Positions 48,694 to 56,969 of a stretch of DNA of 64,000 nucleotides are shown here, in pieces. Source of the stretch: Comamonas denitrificans. GTDB lineage: Bacteria; Pseudomonadota; Gammaproteobacteria; Burkholderiales; Burkholderiaceae_C. The notes below the pieces were generated by a model. It was not told the origin of the DNA, searched no databases, and saw only the letters and a program-made list of their open reading frames with translations. Every line of letters begins with the position of its first letter. The first letter of the stretch is position 1. The stretch spans positions 58,498-122,497 of the forward strand of contig NZ_JAFNME010000006.1 of assembly GCF_017368815.1 (NCBI RefSeq), given 5' to 3'. The position numbers and the translations under genes were made by a program.

Positions 48694-50049
48694 ATGTTTA
48701 AAAAAATCCTAGTCGCCAACCGTGGTGAGATTGCCTTGCGCATCCAACGCGCGTGCCGCGAAATGGGCATTAAGGCGGTGATGGTGTATTCCGAAGCCGA
48801 CCGCGATGCCAAATACGTCAAATTGGCCGACGAAGCCGTGTGCATTGGCCCCGCGCCGTCGCCGCTGAGCTATTTGAATATGCCGGCGCTGATCTCGGCG
48901 GCCGAAGTCACCGATGCCGAAGCCATTCACCCCGGCTATGGCTTTTTGGCCGAGAACGCCGACTTTGCCGAACGCGTTGAGCAAAGCGGTTTTCAGTTCA
49001 TTGGCCCCACGGCCGAATCCATCCGCATCATGGGCGACAAAGTCTCGGCCAAGCAGGCCATGATCAAGGCCGGTGTGCCCTGCGTGCCTGGCTCGGAGGG
49101 CGAGTTGCCCGATGACCCGGCCACCATTCGCCGCATTGCCAAATCCATTGGCTATCCGGTGATTGTCAAAGCCGCTGGCGGCGGTGGCGGGCGGGGCATG
49201 CGGGTGGTGCACACCGAGGCCGCTTTGGTCAATGCGGTGCAAATGACCAAGGCCGAGGCCCAGGTCGCCTTTGGCAACCCGGCCGTGTATATGGAAAAGT
49301 TCTTGCAGAACCCGCGCCATATCGAAATCCAGATCATGGCCGACCAGCACAAGAACGCCGTCTATCTGGGCGAGCGCGATTGCTCTATGCAGCGGCGCCA
49401 TCAAAAAGTGATTGAAGAGGCCCCGGCCCCCGGCATTCCGCGCCGCTTGATCGAAAAAATTGGTGAACGCTGCGTCAGCGCGTGCAAAAAAATTGGCTAC
49501 CGTGGGGCTGGCACCTTTGAATTTTTGTACGAAAACGGCGAGTTCTATTTCATCGAAATGAACACCCGCGTGCAGGTGGAGCACCCGGTGTCCGAGTTGA
49601 TCACCGGCGTGGACATCGTGAAAACGCAAATCATGGTGGCGGCGGGCGAAAAGCTGCCGTTCAGCCAGCGCCAGATCAATGGCCAAATGCGCGGCCACGC
49701 CATTGAGTGCCGCATCAACGCGGAAGACCCGTTCAAGTTCATCCCCTCGCCTGGGCGCGTCACCATGTGGCACATGCCCGGCGGCCCCGGCGTGCGCGTG
49801 GATTCGCACGTGTACAACAACTACTTTGTGCCGCCCAATTACGACTCGATGATCGGCAAAATCATCGTTTATGGCGACACCCGCGAACAGGCCATGGCCC
49901 GCATGCGCACGGCACTGTCTGAAGTGGTGGTCGAAGGGATTAAAACCAACGTGCCCCTGCACCAAGAGCTGATGGTCGATGCCGGCTTTGCCGAAGGCGG
50001 CACCAACATTCACTACCTGGAGCATTGGCTCAGCCAGCGCAAGCGTTGA
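48694..50049 (+). CDS. accC: Biotin carboxylase AccC of acetyl-CoA carboxylase
   Basis: An ATP-grasp enzyme of 451 residues. Key parts are [23 protein letters not shown], the Gly-rich ATP lid [63 protein letters not shown] and [10 protein letters not shown]. It carboxylates the biotin of AccB using bicarbonate. GAGGAG stands nine bases before the ATG. The downstream gap (50050-50195) contains a 6-bp GGCAC-type hairpin and a pair of palindromic repeats. Confidence 0.98.
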   Translation: MFKKILVANRGEIALRIQRACREMGIKAVMVYSEADRDAKYVKLADEAVCIGPAPSPLSYLNMPALISAAEVTDAEAIHPGYGFLAENADFAERVEQSGFQFIGPTAESIRIMGDKVSAKQAMIKAGVPCVPGSEGELPDDPATIRRIAKSIGYPVIVKAAGGGGGRGMRVVHTEAALVNAVQMTKAEAQVAFGNPAVYMEKFLQNPRHIEIQIMADQHKNAVYLGERDCSMQRRHQKVIEEAPAPGIPRRLIEKIGERCVSACKKIGYRGAGTFEFLYENGEFYFIEMNTRVQVEHPVSELITGVDIVKTQIMVAAGEKLPFSQRQINGQMRGHAIECRINAEDPFKFIPSPGRVTMWHMPGGPGVRVDSHVYNNYFVPPNYDSMIGKIIVYGDTREQAMARMRTALSEVVVEGIKTNVPLHQELMVDAGFAEGGTNIHYLEHWLSQRKR

Positions 50050-50090
50050 TACGCCAGCAGGCCCGGCACGCACCAGTGTGCCGCCTTATT

Positions 50091-50173
50091 AATATAGCTA
50101 TTACCGCTTTGTTAATATCATTTCAGATGTTTTTTGGCCTGAAATTGAGTATTGGCAAGCGCTAATAGCTATT
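50091..50173. repeat. Palindromic intergenic repeat, inverted pair
   Basis: ATAGCTATTACCGCTTTG (50094-50111) and CAAGCGCTAATAGCTAT (50156-50172) are near-perfect inverted copies separated by about 44 AT-rich bases. This is the clearest example of the two-armed form of the repeat. It lies between accC and prmA on the same strand. Confidence 0.7.
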
Positions 50174-50195
50174 CTTATTTTGAAAGATTCACCCC

Positions 50196-51089
50196 ATGTT
50201 TGAACTCATCCTCATGTGCCCACAAGAACAGGTGGAAGACATCAGCGATGCGCTCGATGCGCTGGATGCACTGAGCGTTTCGGTCGAAGACATGGATGCC
50301 CACACCGATGCCGAGCAAGCCCTGTTTGGCGAACCCGGCATGCCCGCGCCCAAAGACGGCTGGAACCGCAGCCGCATCACGGCCCTGTTCCAAGAGCGTG
50401 CGGGCGCTGAAGAGGCGGCCAAGTTGTTGGCGCTGCAAGATTTTTTCACGGGCTGCCAGCTGCTGGGGATTCAGAAGTTGGAGTCGCAAGACTGGGTGCG
50501 CCTGACACAAGCGCAATTTCAGCCCGTGGACATTACGCCCGATTTCTGGATCGTCCCCACCTGGCACGAGTTGCCGCAGGCGGCCAAGGTCAGCATCCGC
50601 CTCGATCCTGGCCTGGCCTTTGGCACGGGCACCCACCCCACCACCCGCATGTGCCTGCGCTGGATTGCTCGCCAGCCCCAGGGCAGCCTGGGCCGGGTGC
50701 TGGACTACGGCTGTGGCTCGGGCATTTTGGCCATTGGCGCGGCCAAGTTTGGGGCGCAAGACATTGATGCGGTCGATATTGATGCCGATGCCGTGACCTC
50801 CTGCCAGCTCAACGCCCAGGCCAACCAGGTGCAGCTCAAGGCCGGTTTGCCCGACCAGGCCAGCGGCCAGTACCAAACCGTGTTGGCCAATATTTTGGCC
50901 ACGCCGCTCAAGGTGCTGGCCCCGCTGCTGGCCAACCATGTGCAGGCGGGCGGCCATTTGGTGCTGGCTGGAATTTTGGAGCGCCAGACCGAAGAGTTGA
51001 TCGCGGCCTACGCTCCCTATTTGCCCCTGCAAGTGGCCGATAGCGAAGATGGCTGGGTGCTCATGACCGCACAGCGCGGCATGGCTTAG
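50196..51089 (+). CDS. prmA: Ribosomal protein L11 methyltransferase PrmA
   Basis: An S-adenosylmethionine-dependent methyltransferase of 297 residues. The N-terminal substrate domain starts [32 protein letters not shown]. The catalytic domain has [21 protein letters not shown], motif [33 protein letters not shown] and the NIL motif [10 protein letters not shown]. It trimethylates ribosomal protein L11. The placement after accC is common in betaproteobacteria. Confidence 0.96.
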   Translation: MFELILMCPQEQVEDISDALDALDALSVSVEDMDAHTDAEQALFGEPGMPAPKDGWNRSRITALFQERAGAEEAAKLLALQDFFTGCQLLGIQKLESQDWVRLTQAQFQPVDITPDFWIVPTWHELPQAAKVSIRLDPGLAFGTGTHPTTRMCLRWIARQPQGSLGRVLDYGCGSGILAIGAAKFGAQDIDAVDIDADAVTSCQLNAQANQVQLKAGLPDQASGQYQTVLANILATPLKVLAPLLANHVQAGGHLVLAGILERQTEELIAAYAPYLPLQVADSEDGWVLMTAQRGMA

Positions 51090-51120
51090 CCCCGCAGCCA
51101 GCTTCTACAATCTGCGGGCC

Positions 51121-52422
51121 ATGAGCTTAATCACCTGCTGCCCCTCTTGCGCAACCCGGTTTCGGGTCGTCCCCGACCAACTGCGGATTTCCGACGGTTG
51201 GGTGCGCTGTGGCCGCTGTCAAGAAGTCTTTGATGCCGCCGCCGCCCTGCAAGAGCAGCAGGAGGCGGCGTTGGCCGCCCCCCAACCGGCGGTGCCGCCA
51301 CCGCCACCGCCACCGCCACCGCCACCGCCAGCACCGGCGACAGAAGCTGCGCCTGCGCCTGTGACTGAGGGCACACCTTTGCCTGGGCCAGAATTTTTCC
51401 CGCCGCCTGCGCAGGAACCGGAGCCACAGCCGGAACCAGAACCTCTCCCTGAACCAGAACCGGAACCGGAGCCAGTAGCGAAGCCGCAGCCAGAGCCAGA
51501 ACCGGAGCCGGAATCGCAGCCAAAACCTGCGCCACTGCCCGATCCAGAACCGCAGCTGGAAGCTGAACCGGAACCGGAACCGGAACCGGAACCGGAACCG
51601 GAACCGGAACCGGAACCGGAACTGCAGCCAGAACCACCACCAGAACCTGCACCCAGGCCAGAGCCATTCATGGAGCTGGAGTTGGAGTCGCGCTTGCTGG
51701 ATGCACCCGCCCCGGTGCCCGATGGGGTGCAAGACCTTCCCGAGGCGTTTGAACCGCACGCGCGCGACCCGCTGGCTGGGGCGCTGCCGGTTGCGCCCGT
51801 CGCTCCGCCACTCCCGCCAGCCGCACCACGTACCGAGCCGGTGCTGGATGTGCCGGCCGCCGCCGTGGCGGCAGACGATGATGCGGACGATGACGACCTC
51901 ACCCCCGCCCCCAGCTTTGTGCGCCAAGCCCAGCGCCGCGCCCGTTGGAACCAGCCGTGGCTGCGCGCGCTGGTGGGGCTGTTATGCGTGCTGTTGCCGC
52001 TGGCGTTGGCATTGCAGTACGTGGTGTACCAGCGCGATTCGCTGGCCGCACAAAACCCGGCGTTGCGTCCGGCGCTCAGCGGCCTGTGCGCGGCCCTGGG
52101 ATGCACGATTGCCGCCCCGCAAAACATTGGCATGGTGGTGGTGGCAGGTTCGGCCTTTAACCAGGAAACTGCGCCGGGCCGCTACCGCCTGGGCCTGAGT
52201 GTGCGCAACCAGGCCAGCAGCATCGTCGCTACCCCGGCGTTGGAGCTGACGCTGACCGATGCCAGCGACCAGCCGCTGGTGCGCAAAATATTTTTGCCTG
52301 CCGAACTGGGCATGCCGCCTGAACTGGGCCCTCGGGCCGAGTGGAATGGCACCTTGCCCATGCAGGTACAGGCCTTGCCGCAGCCTATTTCTGGCTACCG
52401 CATGGAGCTGTTTTATCCCTAA
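51121..52422 (+). CDS. Zinc-ribbon and DUF3426 membrane protein with Pro/Glu-rich repeats
   Basis: A protein of 433 residues. The N-terminal MJ0042-type zinc ribbon has CCPSC and CGRC pairs ([36 protein letters not shown]). A long low-complexity region follows, with a 12-residue proline run and many Pro-Glu repeats. Next come a membrane helix ([25 protein letters not shown]) and a C-terminal beta-rich DUF3426 domain, probably periplasmic, containing [11 protein letters not shown] and [12 protein letters not shown]. The function of the family is unknown. The Pro-Glu stretch is probably a stiff extended spacer whose length can change by hexamer slippage. Confidence 0.88.
   Translation: MSLITCCPSCATRFRVVPDQLRISDGWVRCGRCQEVFDAAAALQEQQEAALAAPQPAVPPPPPPPPPPPPAPATEAAPAPVTEGTPLPGPEFFPPPAQEPEPQPEPEPLPEPEPEPEPVAKPQPEPEPEPESQPKPAPLPDPEPQLEAEPEPEPEPEPEPEPEPEPELQPEPPPEPAPRPEPFMELELESRLLDAPAPVPDGVQDLPEAFEPHARDPLAGALPVAPVAPPLPPAAPRTEPVLDVPAAAVAADDDADDDDLTPAPSFVRQAQRRARWNQPWLRALVGLLCVLLPLALALQYVVYQRDSLAAQNPALRPALSGLCAALGCTIAAPQNIGMVVVAGSAFNQETAPGRYRLGLSVRNQASSIVATPALELTLTDASDQPLVRKIFLPAELGMPPELGPRAEWNGTLPMQVQALPQPISGYRMELFYP
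51295..51330. repeat. Tandem hexamer repeat CCGCCA x6
   Basis: Six exact copies of CCGCCA encode a run of twelve prolines in the DUF3426 protein. Gain or loss of units keeps the frame. Confidence 0.9.
51565..51618. repeat. Tandem hexamer repeat GAACCG x9
   Basis: Nine exact copies of GAACCG encode (Glu-Pro)9, followed by one variant GAACTG. Perfect identity between units suggests recent expansion. Copy-number change would alter spacer length without a frameshift. Confidence 0.92.
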
Positions 52423-52453
52423 GACTGAAAAAAACTGAAGAAAGATTTTTGCT

Positions 52454-53362
52454 ATGACCGCCCTGATTTGTGGCTCCCTGGCGTTTGACACCATCATGGG
52501 CTTTGAAGGCCGTTTTGCCGATCAAATCCTGCCCCAGCAGCTACACATTTTGAATGTGTCCTTCCTGGTGCCCTCGCTGCGCCGCGATTTTGGTGGCTGC
52601 GCAGGCAATATTGCGTACAGCTTGAACCTGCTGGGCGGTCAGGCCGTGCCCATGGCCACCGTGGGCCAAGACGGTGTGGAGTATGTGCAGCGCTTGCAAA
52701 ACTTGGGCATTGCGACCCATTGCATTCGAGAGGTGCCGGACAGCTACACCGCCCAGGCCATGATCATGACCGACCGGGACAACAACCAGATCACCGCCTT
52801 TCACCCCGGGGCCATGAACCACGCGCACTTGAACACGATTGATGCCAGCCTGGGGGCAAAAATCGCCATCGTCGCCCCGGATGGGCGCGATGCCATGCTC
52901 CAGCACGCGGCCCAATTGCATGCGGCGGGCATCCCCTTTGTGTTTGACCCCGGCCAAGGCTTGCCCATGTTCAATGGGCAGGAACTGCTCACCTTTGTCG
53001 AGCAGGCCAGCTGGGTGGCGGTAAACGACTACGAGGCCCAAATGCTCTGCGAGCGCACGGGGCTGGATTTGAGCGCCCTATCCCACAAGGTGCAAGGCCT
53101 GGTCGTGACGCTGGGCGCACAAGGCTGCCAGGTCTGGCAGCAGGGCCAAGCCGTGCAGGTGCCCCCCGTGGCCCCCAAGGCCGTGGTCGATCCCACCGGG
53201 TGTGGCGATGCGTGGCGTGGTGCCTTGCTGTTTGGATTGCTGCAGGACTGGGATTTGCCCCGCTGTGCGGCCTTGGGCAACCGCATGGGGGCACTGAAAG
53301 TGGCCGCCCAAGGGCCGCAAAACTACCAACTGGATTTTTCTCCTTTGGATTGCGGCCTGTAG
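52454..53362 (+). CDS. PfkB-family carbohydrate/nucleoside kinase (adenosine kinase-like)
   Basis: A ribokinase-fold kinase of 302 residues. The first PfkB signature region is RRDFGGCAGNIAYSLNLLGGQAVPMATVGQDG, and the second, with the catalytic Asp and anion hole, is VVDPTGCGDAWRGALLFGL. FNVSFLVPSLRRDFGG-type N-termini occur in archaeal and bacterial adenosine/nucleoside kinases, so a nucleoside or sugar substrate is likely, but which one is not evident. The downstream 160-bp palindromic element begins 11 bases after its stop. Confidence 0.88.
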   Translation: MTALICGSLAFDTIMGFEGRFADQILPQQLHILNVSFLVPSLRRDFGGCAGNIAYSLNLLGGQAVPMATVGQDGVEYVQRLQNLGIATHCIREVPDSYTAQAMIMTDRDNNQITAFHPGAMNHAHLNTIDASLGAKIAIVAPDGRDAMLQHAAQLHAAGIPFVFDPGQGLPMFNGQELLTFVEQASWVAVNDYEAQMLCERTGLDLSALSHKVQGLVVTLGAQGCQVWQQGQAVQVPPVAPKAVVDPTGCGDAWRGALLFGLLQDWDLPRCAALGNRMGALKVAAQGPQNYQLDFSPLDCGL

Positions 53363-53372
53363 TCACCCCTAA

Positions 53373-53532
53373 CAACGTGTTCACGATCTCCTCATGGGTG
53401 TGTGGGCGCGGCTTCGGTCGGTCTGCGTCGTTGCAAATCCTCGCAATAGCCAAGCTATTGCTGTGGTTTGCGCCTCGCAACCCATCCCGAACCGCATCCC
53501 CCACACCTTCATTTGAGATCATGAACACGTTC
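53373..53532. mobile_element. 160-bp near-palindromic element, copy 2 (MITE-like)
   Basis: It is the same length as copy 1 at 45970 and differs at about six positions. Ends are CAACGTGTTCACGATC and GATCATGAACACGTTC. TAA stands directly on each side. The centre CAATAGCCAAGCTATTG is a perfect palindrome around CAA. It lies between the pfkB-family gene and the MHYT kinase gene, 24 bases before the latter's ATG, so the operon's promoter must lie inside or upstream of it. Confidence 0.75.
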
Positions 53533-53556
53533 TAAAACGTAGCAAGGAGAGGGCCG

Positions 53557-56500
53557 ATGCTGGGACAGTTTTTTGTGCAAGGCTGGGCCCCCGATCCTTT
53601 GCTCTGGGCGCAGCACGACCCGTGGCTGGTGCTGCTGTCGGTGCTGGTTTCGACCGGGGCCTCGACCGTGGCCATGCACATGGCCCAATTGGCCCGCCAA
53701 GCCCAAAGCACGCAAGGCAAAAACCTGGCCCTGGCCTCGGGGGCTTTGGCCTTGGGCAGTGGCGTGTGGACCATGCACTACGTCGGCATGTTGGCTTTTG
53801 CCGTGTGTGGGCAAGGCCGGTTTGATCCCTGGGTGACCTTGCTGTCGGTGCTGCCCAGCATTTTTGCCTCGTGGGTGGCGCTGGGTGTGCTGATGCGGCC
53901 GGTGCTTTCGGCCCCGGTGCTGTGGGCCGCTGCCGTGCTGGTGGGCGCGGGCATTGGCACCATGCACTATGTGGGCATGGCCGCCTCGGAGCTGGCCCCG
54001 TTCATGCGCTACGACCTGGGGGGCTTTGTGGTGTCTCTGGTGGTGGCCGTGGTGCTGGCGGCCTTGGCACTATGGGTACGCTTTGGGCTGCAGCGGTTTT
54101 TGCCGCTCGGCTCCTGGGCCAACGGGGTGCTGGCTGGGGTGATGATGGGCGGTGCGATTGCCGCCATGCACTACACCGGCATTGCCGCCCTGCGCTTTAC
54201 CGAGCCGATCGCCCAGCTGTCCGCCGCTGGCCAAGCGATGGCCATCTCCTTGCAAACTGTGTTGTCGATTGCGGTGGCGATTGTCACGGTGGGCCTGAGC
54301 CTGCTGGTGCTGGTCATGAACGGCAATCTGCGCTACCGCTACTTGCTTGATGAAATGCGGGTGGCCCGCAAACACCAGGAAGCGGTGGAAGAGTTGTTGC
54401 GCCGCAGCGAGGAGCAGTACCGCTCGCTGGCGGAAAACATCCCGGGAGCGACTTTTCGCTGCCGCATTGATGCGCTTTGGAGCATGGTGTTCATCAGCGA
54501 TTCGGTGCTGCCCCTGACCGGCTGGCCGGCCCAAGCATTTATCGAGGGCAAGGTTTCTTTTGCCCAAATCCTGCATCCAGACGATGAAAAATGGGTGGGC
54601 GCAGCCGTTGAAAAAGCCGTTGCGCAGCGCCAACCCTACCACTTGGAGTACCGCATCCTGGACCGCGATGGCGGGGTGCGCTGGGTGTCGGAAACAGGCC
54701 GGGCGGCCTACAGCCAGTCCGATGCCCAGTTGTATCTGGAAGGGGTGATTATGGATATCACCGTTGCCAAGCTGCGCCGGGCCGAGTTTGAGGGCATCGT
54801 CAGCGCCTTGAATCGCGTGGTGGCCATGATCGAGCTGGATTTAGACGGCTACGTCATTGGTGCCAATGACAATTACCTGCGCATGATGGGCTATACCCGG
54901 GACGAGGTACTGGGCCTGCACCACCAAAATTTTTGCACCGAACGAGAGTTGAAGGCCCCGGGCTATGCCGCAGGCTGGGCGCAATTGCGCCAGGGCCAGC
55001 CCGTTTGGGGGGAGTTCTTGCGGGTGGCCAAGGGGGGCCGCCGGGTATGGATTTTGGGCTCGTACACCCCCATTTTTGATACCCAGGGCAAGGTTTTCAA
55101 AATTGTGAAATTCGCCACCGATTTGAGCGAACGCCATGCCATGGAGGAAGCCCTGCGCCAAGCCAAAGAGCGGGCCGAAGTGGCCGCCGCTGCCCGCAGC
55201 AGTTTCTTGGCCAACATGAGCCATGAAATTCGCACCCCCATGAACGCCATCATTGGTTTTAGCGAGGTGTTGCTCGACAGTCCGCTCAATGCCACCCAGC
55301 GCCAGCAGCTGAGCACGGTGCGCCAATCGGGCTTGTCGCTGCTGTGGTTGCTCAACGATATTTTGGATTCGGCCAAGCTGGACAAAGGTGCCGTCCACCT
55401 GGAACAGGCCGATCTTTCCTTGCGCCAACTGTGTGCCGAAGTATGCGAGACCGTGCGCTTGCAGGCGGCGCAAAAAGGGCTGGCTTTGCAGCTGCACTAC
55501 CCGGCCACCGAGCCTGAGTTTTTCCATGCCGATGCCTTGCGCATCCAGCAAATCTTGCTCAATTTACTCAGCAACGCCATTAAATTTACCGAGGTGGGCC
55601 ACGTCCAACTGCGCGTGGCCTATGCCAGCGGGGTGCTGCATTTGAGCGTCGTGGATACCGGTATCGGCATGACGGCCGAGCAGCTGCATCGCATTTTTGA
55701 TCCCTTTGCCCAGGCCGATGCCTCCACCACCCGCCGCTTTGGCGGTACTGGGCTGGGCACCACCATTGCCCGCCAGCTGGCCGAGCTGATGGGCGGCAGC
55801 ATTGCGGTGCAAAGCGCCCCGGGTGCCGGCTCGGCGTTTACCGTGCAACTGCCTTTGGCATTGGCCAGCGGGGCGGCGCTGCGCTTTACCCAGGCGGCCC
55901 CCAGTCTGCCGCCGCTGCGTATTTTGTGCGTGGACGATATGCCCGAGAACCTAGAGCTGCTGCGCGTGGTGCTGGGCCGCGCGGGGCACCAGCTTACGCT
56001 GGCCTCGGGCGGGCGCGAGGCCCTGGCGCAGTTTGCCCGGCAGCCCTTTGATCTGGTGCTGACCGATTTGCAAATGCCCGAGATGGATGGCTACCAGGTG
56101 GCGCAGCACATCCGCGCGCTGGAAGCGGGCCGCCTTGGACAGGATGCGGCCCAGCCGCCGGTGCCCATCATTGCCCTGTCGGCCAGCGTGCTGGCCGAAG
56201 ACCGGGCCTTGGCCCTGCAAGCGGGGATGAATGGCTTTGCCCCCAAGCCCCTGCATATCCCCGACTTGTACGCGGAAATGGCCCGGGTGCTGGGCCTGCC
56301 CCTGGCGGCGGCTGGCGGGCCCAGCGCAGTGGCTGCACCCGCCAGCGCGGCAGCGCCTGCGCTGGCCACAGCCGATGCACCGCCCTGGGATGCGCCCGCC
56401 GCCGTGGCCCTGTGGGGCGACTGGGCGACTTGGCAGCACATGCTGCAGCGTTGCGTGCAGCAATACCGCAGCGGGCCCGCCCAATTGCAGGCATTGGCAG

Positions 56501-56943
56501 CCACGCAAGACTGGCCCGCCGTGGCCGTGCAAGCCCACCGCTGGCATGGTGTGGCGGCCAATTTGCAGCTCAAACCCTTGGCCGGTGTGCTGCGGTCGTT
56601 GGAAGCGAGCGCGCAGGCGCACGATGGGGCGGCCTGTGCAGCGGCTTTGCAGCTGCTGCAGCAGCAGTGGCAGCAAGTGCGCGATGCTGTGGCCCCGCCA
56701 GCGCCAGCGCCAGCGCCAGCGCCAGCGGGGCAAGGGGCGGTGCCGGTGGGGGCCGATGCTGCACAAGTGCGCGGCCTCGTGCAGCAAGCCATCGACATGC
56801 TCGCGCAAGGCGAGCTGCCCCACCAGCAGTTGGTGCAGCTGCAGCCATGGGTGGATGCGGCAAAAATCAAAACGATTCAAGAAGCTTTGGATTCTTTTGA
56901 GTTGGTGCAGGCGCAGAATTTATTGGCACAATTAATCACATAG
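53557..56943 (+). CDS. MHYT-PAS-PAS hybrid histidine kinase with receiver and Hpt domains
   Basis: An inner-membrane sensor kinase of 1128 residues. Seven helices carry the MHYT motifs MHYVGM (73-78), MHYVGM (136-141) and MHYTGI (204-209), proposed in the family to bind copper and sense diatomic gases. Two PAS domains follow (about 285-405 and 415-530), then HisKA with His556 (NMSHEIRTPMNAIIGF) and HATPase (NAIKFTEVGH, VVDTGIGM). A receiver with Asp837 (TDLQMPEMDGY) and an Hpt domain with His994 (AHRWHGVAANL) come next. A (Pro-Ala) spacer and an extra C-terminal helical segment (QEALDSFELVQAQNLLAQL) end the protein. AAGGAGAGGGCCG precedes the ATG. It heads a three-gene operon. Confidence 0.92.
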   Translation: MLGQFFVQGWAPDPLLWAQHDPWLVLLSVLVSTGASTVAMHMAQLARQAQSTQGKNLALASGALALGSGVWTMHYVGMLAFAVCGQGRFDPWVTLLSVLPSIFASWVALGVLMRPVLSAPVLWAAAVLVGAGIGTMHYVGMAASELAPFMRYDLGGFVVSLVVAVVLAALALWVRFGLQRFLPLGSWANGVLAGVMMGGAIAAMHYTGIAALRFTEPIAQLSAAGQAMAISLQTVLSIAVAIVTVGLSLLVLVMNGNLRYRYLLDEMRVARKHQEAVEELLRRSEEQYRSLAENIPGATFRCRIDALWSMVFISDSVLPLTGWPAQAFIEGKVSFAQILHPDDEKWVGAAVEKAVAQRQPYHLEYRILDRDGGVRWVSETGRAAYSQSDAQLYLEGVIMDITVAKLRRAEFEGIVSALNRVVAMIELDLDGYVIGANDNYLRMMGYTRDEVLGLHHQNFCTERELKAPGYAAGWAQLRQGQPVWGEFLRVAKGGRRVWILGSYTPIFDTQGKVFKIVKFATDLSERHAMEEALRQAKERAEVAAAARSSFLANMSHEIRTPMNAIIGFSEVLLDSPLNATQRQQLSTVRQSGLSLLWLLNDILDSAKLDKGAVHLEQADLSLRQLCAEVCETVRLQAAQKGLALQLHYPATEPEFFHADALRIQQILLNLLSNAIKFTEVGHVQLRVAYASGVLHLSVVDTGIGMTAEQLHRIFDPFAQADASTTRRFGGTGLGTTIARQLAELMGGSIAVQSAPGAGSAFTVQLPLALASGAALRFTQAAPSLPPLRILCVDDMPENLELLRVVLGRAGHQLTLASGGREALAQFARQPFDLVLTDLQMPEMDGYQVAQHIRALEAGRLGQDAAQPPVPIIALSASVLAEDRALALQAGMNGFAPKPLHIPDLYAEMARVLGLPLAAAGGPSAVAAPASAAAPALATADAPPWDAPAAVALWGDWATWQHMLQRCVQQYRSGPAQLQALAATQDWPAVAVQAHRWHGVAANLQLKPLAGVLRSLEASAQAHDGAACAAALQLLQQQWQQVRDAVAPPAPAPAPAPAGQGAVPVGADAAQVRGLVQQAIDMLAQGELPHQQLVQLQPWVDAAKIKTIQEALDSFELVQAQNLLAQLIT

Positions 56944-56969
56944 CATTGCTACATATCTTTTGAAAATAA

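Noticed and set aside
51127..51927. Minus-strand frame rich in FRFRFR opposite the DUF3426 gene
   Set aside because: It is the reverse reading of the GAACCG hexamers; the plus strand has a zinc ribbon, a membrane helix and an appropriate start.
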